NCBI GenBank assembly: GCA_014534235.1
Contig: JACVRW010000002.1
Coordinates: forward strand, 27,257-91,256
DNA length: 64,000 nucleotides
Origin: Thermoleophilaceae bacterium
GTDB lineage: Bacteria; Actinomycetota; Thermoleophilia; Solirubrobacterales; Thermoleophilaceae
Direction: 5' to 3'
In this document: positions 60,781-64,000 of the stretch, piece after piece
How positions within the stretch are numbered: the stretch's first letter is position 1
Layout: each line of letters starts with the position of its first letter
Notes under the pieces: model-generated
What the model saw: the letters and a program-made list of their open reading frames with translations, nothing else
What the model was told of the DNA's origin: nothing
Databases searched by the model: none
Position numbers and translations under genes: made by a program

Positions 60781-62442
60781 TCAACCCGAGACGCGCAGCT
60801 CGTAGCGGTCCGAGCTGCCGCGGTCCGTGTCATCGTCGGGGACCGCCACCACGTAGAAGCGGTAGCGACCGTCCGACGGCGGAATGAAGGAGGTGGCGAA
60901 GCGCCCGCGCCGGGTGAGCACGGTCCGTGTTCCCACGGTCCGCCACGTCGCGCCCAGCCGCTGCTGGAGGACCAGGCGGAGCACCCGCTTGCGAGGGGAT
61001 ACTCCTCCGGTGATCGAGACGGCTAGCCCGGCCCGCGCGGCGGTCGGTGGTGGGTCGATCGTGACCACAGGGCGGAGCCGCAGGAGCAGCCTCGGCGACC
61101 CCGAGCCCCGCAGCCCGTTGCGTCCGGGGAAGCGGGCGCGGACGTACATCCGAAGGCGTGGGCGCAGCTCGGTCGCGAAGGCGCCGTCAGGCCCGGTCGT
61201 GATCGTGCGGGAGGTCCGCCAGCGGCCGCGGGGGCTCACCTGTAGCAGGACGGGTTCACCGGCCAGCGGGCGTCCGTCCGCGGCCAGGAGGTTTCCACTG
61301 ACCCACACCGGCTCCCCGTAGTCGACCGCTGTGTCCCGGAGCAGCGCCGACAGGCGCGTTCCGAACGGCGACGCCGGCGCGGGGACGGCAACGGTTCCGA
61401 CGAGCGCGCGGAGCTGTGGGAGCTGTGCGTAGAGCGCGTTGCCGGGGCAGGCCGTCCTGCCGGTGTCGCGGTGGCCGATCACCCGCTCCACCGTCACCCT
61501 CGCACCGGCGGCGTACTTCGTGAGCGAGCCGCCCGAGCTGGTCAACGTCACCCGCCCGGAGACGGGCTGGCCGTGAATCGGAAGCTTCCAACGGATGTAG
61601 GCGGCGATCGCGCGGAGCGCCGCGGGTGTCACCGGGGCGGCGGTGTGGTCACCGATGCTGGCGATGCCGGCAGTCTGCGCGTTGAAGCCCTGAGCCTGTG
61701 CCCCGACCACCGCCTTGTCGAGCCCGCCGGCGCGCCCCTCGTACAGCACGCCGTACTTGTCTACGAGGGCGTTGTAGCCGATGTCGTCCCAGCCGTTTGA
61801 ATAGCGGTGGTAGCGGCAGATGGCCAGCACCATCGCGGGCGCATCCGCGGCGCTGTAGGCGTTCAGCGAGACCGTGTGATGGACGTGGACAGCCTTGACC
61901 TCGCCGTAGTCCGGCGCGCTGCGGGGACGGCAGGCGCCGGCGCCCCATTGCCGGCGCGAGACGAACGCGGGCTGCGCGGCCTGAGCCACCCGGGCCCGGG
62001 TGGCCGCCCTGAATACGCGCACGAAGTGCAGCCGCAGCCCTGGTACCGGCCTGCTCAAGCGATACTGAACCGCCCCGCCGGTGCCCACCCACATCGGGTC
62101 CGAGGCGCTCAGCGCTCGCTCGCCGGTCGCAGGGTCGGGATTGTGCTCGGCGTGGGCCTCGAGCCCCTCCCAGCGGCTCCACCGGCCGCCGCGTCGGACC
62201 CGGAGGCGGATCTCCGGCTCGGCTCGCCCGGCCCAGCGCATCCCCACCAGGTTGAAGCGCCGAGGCGTCGTGAGCGGCCGCGAGCGAACCGGGCCCGCGA
62301 AAGCGGCGCTGGCCGCGCCGGCACGCGGGGCGAGCTCGAAGTCGACCGCGCGCGGGGCCGCGGGGGCCGGCGCCGGGACCAGGACCACGGCGGACGCCAG
62401 TGCAGCTGCTGAGGCGGGCAGCTTCACGAAGGGTCGGAACAC
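60781..62442 (-). CDS. Secreted PGRP/N-acetylmuramoyl-L-alanine amidase-like protein
   Basis: Protein of 553 residues with an N-terminal signal region (LPASAAALASAVVLVPAPAPAA). A beta-rich part follows, then the PGRP/amidase-2 domain (about 165-335): FVSRRQWGAG, AVHVHHTVSLNAYSAAD, GWDDIGYNALVDKYGVLYEGR, SIGDHTAAPVTPAALRAIAAYI and VIGHRDTGRTACPGNALY, with the zinc ligands H, H and C and the Tyr. The C-terminal third has two Ig-like repeats. It may cleave the amide between MurNAc and L-Ala in cell-wall remodelling, acting outside the cell. Confidence 0.9.
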   Translation of the reverse strand: MFRPFVKLPASAAALASAVVLVPAPAPAAPRAVDFELAPRAGAASAAFAGPVRSRPLTTPRRFNLVGMRWAGRAEPEIRLRVRRGGRWSRWEGLEAHAEHNPDPATGERALSASDPMWVGTGGAVQYRLSRPVPGLRLHFVRVFRAATRARVAQAAQPAFVSRRQWGAGACRPRSAPDYGEVKAVHVHHTVSLNAYSAADAPAMVLAICRYHRYSNGWDDIGYNALVDKYGVLYEGRAGGLDKAVVGAQAQGFNAQTAGIASIGDHTAAPVTPAALRAIAAYIRWKLPIHGQPVSGRVTLTSSGGSLTKYAAGARVTVERVIGHRDTGRTACPGNALYAQLPQLRALVGTVAVPAPASPFGTRLSALLRDTAVDYGEPVWVSGNLLAADGRPLAGEPVLLQVSPRGRWRTSRTITTGPDGAFATELRPRLRMYVRARFPGRNGLRGSGSPRLLLRLRPVVTIDPPPTAARAGLAVSITGGVSPRKRVLRLVLQQRLGATWRTVGTRTVLTRRGRFATSFIPPSDGRYRFYVVAVPDDDTDRGSSDRYELRVSG

Positions 62443-62490
62443 CCTTTCGCGGCCGCGGTTGCGGCGGCGGGTCAGAGAGTTATGAGCCTC

Positions 62491-63207
62491 TTAGGGGATC
62501 GCCTCGGGCCCGTTCGAGCGGTGCTCGTCCCGGAAGGTGCGCAGCGCGTCGAAGATCTCCGGCGTCATGCGCCTGCAGAGGAGCAGCCGGCCGGTGCCGT
62601 TCGGCTCGGGGTCCCGGCTCCAGGCGCTCGCGGCCACGTCGTACCGCATGTTCCGCCGCGGCGCGAGGACCATCTGGTAGTCGTCCTCGTCGAAGAACGC
62701 CTTCAGATCGGCGCGCTGGTCCTCCGACAGCCTCGGGTTGAACCACACGATCACCCGGCCGTGCTCGAGCGTATGCACGAGCTCTTCGTCCTGTGGCGCC
62801 TCGGTGTAGGCGCCGTCGTCGGCGGGGAACGCGTAGTGGCGCCCCGAGGTCGGGGGATTCGTCGGGTAGTTGACCCGTGTCTCGAGGGTCCTCGTGTGGG
62901 TGCGATCGGTGGGCCTCGAGCTCCTCAGCTGGCAACCGGCGGCCCGCGCTGCCGCCGCCAGGTCGAACTCCTGCTGCTCGGGGACACTGCCGCCGTCGGG
63001 GAGGACCTCGGATGCCGCCTCGCCGCTGGCGCCGCCGCTGCCTCCTCCGGCGGCCACGACCACCAGCGCGACGATCAAGGCGACGACGAGTAGCCCGGCC
63101 GCGCCGAAGCCGACCATGCGCTTGCGCTGCCGTTCCTCCCGTGCCCTGCGCTCGCGTTCCTCGCGTTCGCGGCGAAGCGCCTCCTTCTGCTGCCTTCGAT
63201 GCGACAC
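62491..63207 (-). CDS. DUF3105 membrane-anchored protein
   Basis: Protein of 238 residues. The first 30 residues are highly charged (RREREERERRAREERQRKRM), followed by a span (VGFGAAGLLVVALIVALVVVAA). The extracellular DUF3105 domain shows VNYPTNPPTSGRHYAFPADDGAYTEAPQDEELVHTLEHGRVIVWFNP, with the typical HTLEHG motif. A copper/His-rich site has been suggested for the family; function is unknown. GTG start. It reads away from the pseudogene upstream with only 15 bases between. Confidence 0.87.
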   Translation of the reverse strand: MSHRRQQKEALRREREERERRAREERQRKRMVGFGAAGLLVVALIVALVVVAAGGGSGGASGEAASEVLPDGGSVPEQQEFDLAAAARAAGCQLRSSRPTDRTHTRTLETRVNYPTNPPTSGRHYAFPADDGAYTEAPQDEELVHTLEHGRVIVWFNPRLSEDQRADLKAFFDEDDYQMVLAPRRNMRYDVAASAWSRDPEPNGTGRLLLCRRMTPEIFDALRTFRDEHRSNGPEAIP

Positions 63208-63222
63208 CTCGCCGAAGCGTAG

Positions 63223-63625
63223 CTACGACGGGCGCGGTGACGAGGCTGTGCGGCGGCGGCCCGCGGGCGCTCGCCGCCGGCTCGCCTGGTGTCGGCGCAC
63301 CGGCCTGAAGCGCTCCTCCACGAACGTCACTATCTCGCTTGTCAGCCGCTCCGGGGTACCCGCAGCTCGAGGATCGACGACGCCCGTACGAGCCGCGCCT
63401 TCGGCAGCTCGCGCACCAGCATGTCGGAGGCGGAGAAGGGGTGGGTCGGGTCGCGGTGGTGGCCGATCGCGAGCAGAGCGTTGTCGAGCACCGGCATCTC
63501 GATGAGGAGGCCCTCATCCGATCGGGTACGACGGCTCGCTGCCCGCTTCCGTACTCGTCGTATACCAAACGGTGGCCGTCGAACTCGAAATGGCGGGTCC
63601 TGGGCGTCTTGGGGCCGGCCGGCAT
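63223..63625 (-). pseudogene. Alpha/beta hydrolase, decayed (internal deletion plus frameshift)
   Basis: From ATG 63625 one frame encodes the N-terminus [21 protein letters not shown]. The nucleophile elbow and core that should follow are missing. In a second frame the lid/C-terminal part appears: [15 protein letters not shown], then HPFSASDMLVRELPKARLVRASS and ILELRV. A third frame then carries TPERLTSEIVTFVEERF to a stop at 63223. Three consecutive fragments of one family in three frames show that the gene is dead. By comparison with a normal length near 270 residues more than half is gone. Confidence 0.75.
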
Positions 63626-63709
63626 ATTCCGTGCGACCGACGGCGTTCGCGCCGGCTTGCGCGTGGGAATAGCATCAAGGAAGCGAGGGAGCGACGAAGA
63701 GGAGGACGG

Positions 63710-64000
63710 ATGAGCGCGACGGTGCCTGTGCAGATCACCGTCAACGGTCAGAGGCACGAGTCTGACGTCGAACCGCGGCTCTTGCTCGTCCACTACCTAC
63801 GCGACACGCTCGGCCTCACCGGTACGCACGTGGGCTGCGACACGTCGAACTGCGGCGCGTGCACCGTCCACATGAACGGCGAGGCCGTCAAGAGCTGCAC
63901 GGTCCTCGCCGTGCAGGCCGACGGGGCCGACGTCACCACGATCGAGGGCCTGGGCGAGGAGGGCGCGCTGCACCCACTGCAGGAGGCGTTCTGGGAGCAC
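63710..64000 (+). CDS. [2Fe-2S] subunit of xanthine dehydrogenase/CO-dehydrogenase family (3' end cut)
   Basis: ATG 63710 follows GAGGAGG at a good distance. The 97 visible residues form the N-terminal ferredoxin-like domain of a CoxS-type small subunit: [45 protein letters not shown] with cluster cysteines C43, C48, C51 and C63. The second, helical [2Fe-2S] domain starts at the window edge ([11 protein letters not shown]). Such subunits pass electrons from a molybdenum-cofactor large subunit to FAD. The large and medium subunits would be expected downstream. Confidence 0.92.
   Translation, partial: MSATVPVQITVNGQRHESDVEPRLLLVHYLRDTLGLTGTHVGCDTSNCGACTVHMNGEAVKSCTVLAVQADGADVTTIEGLGEEGALHPLQEAFWEH

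Overview
The window is a high-GC chromosomal segment that includes the replication-origin neighbourhood of a deep-branching actinobacterium. Thermoleophilia (Solirubrobacterales/Gaiellales-like) is my best guess. The reasons are the rpmH/rnpA/yidD/yidC/jag/rsmG/parA/parB arm facing away from dnaA/dnaN/recF/DUF721/gyrB/gyrA, the FHA/PstP/RodA/PBP/PASTA-kinase operon typical of Actinomycetota, a tRNA without encoded CCA, very high third-position GC and many GTG/TTG starts. The assignment is inferred from gene content and order; no 16S gene is present.

Layout. 0-5.6 kb: a minus operon (DUF4126 membrane protein, type I phosphodiesterase-like enzyme, GtrA cut by the edge), a plus pair (PLP aminotransferase, first D-Ala-D-Ala ligase), a DUF151 bifunctional nuclease and tRNA-Ile(GAT). 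5.8-10.7 kb: the minus origin arm parB, parA, rsmG, jag, yidC, yidD, rnpA, rpmH. 11-20.4 kb: the plus origin arm dnaA, dnaN, recF, DUF721, gyrB, gyrA. Two parS-like 16-mers lie inside the N-terminal codons of rsmG and dnaN. 20.4-20.8 kb: no conventional gene, but a strongly folded RNA element with a near-complete anti-Shine-Dalgarno match, a 14-codon ORF and a terminator hairpin. 20.8-24.4 kb: minus genes for a coiled-coil membrane protein, HNH nuclease, PheA, DUF4446 and a CARDB-like anchored protein. 24.5-34.7 kb: one long plus operon for cell growth and its phospho-signalling (polytopic Ser/Thr kinase, FhaA-like, FhaB-like, PP2C phosphatase, RodA, class B PBP, PASTA kinase, second Ddl). 35-41 kb: GDPD, a third kinase, a DsbA-fold protein, and the minus operon dedA-uppP-purM. 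41-64 kb: surface-polysaccharide genes (DegT aminotransferase, a broken DUF354 gene, PglF/CapD-type dehydratase, formyltransferase, several glycosyltransferases, GT-C protein, O-antigen-ligase-like protein, PglC-type phosphoglycosyl transferase), interspersed with a LytR_C protein, a very large cyclase/ATPase/TPR regulator, secreted beta-propeller and Ig-like proteins, a PGRP amidase, DUF3105, an alpha/beta-hydrolase pseudogene and the start of a CoxS-type [2Fe-2S] subunit.

How the parts work together. The first third replicates, segregates and supercoils the chromosome and inserts membrane proteins. The middle third couples peptidoglycan synthesis (RodA, PBP, two Ddl, UppP) to Ser/Thr phosphorylation (three kinases, two FHA readers, one phosphatase). 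The last third builds and exports glycans, plausibly including an N-formylated 4-amino-6-deoxy sugar.

Most notable observations: (1) the folded RNA/mini-ORF element after gyrA; (2) three genes (rsmG, uppP, a GT2 glycosyltransferase) whose conserved N-termini can only be reached from a CTG start sitting in a CTGA overlap with the preceding stop; (3) an attenuator-like or small-RNA-like leader before gyrB; (4) a perfect 11-bp-arm inverted repeat at 34.8 kb; (5) two decayed genes with internal deletions.
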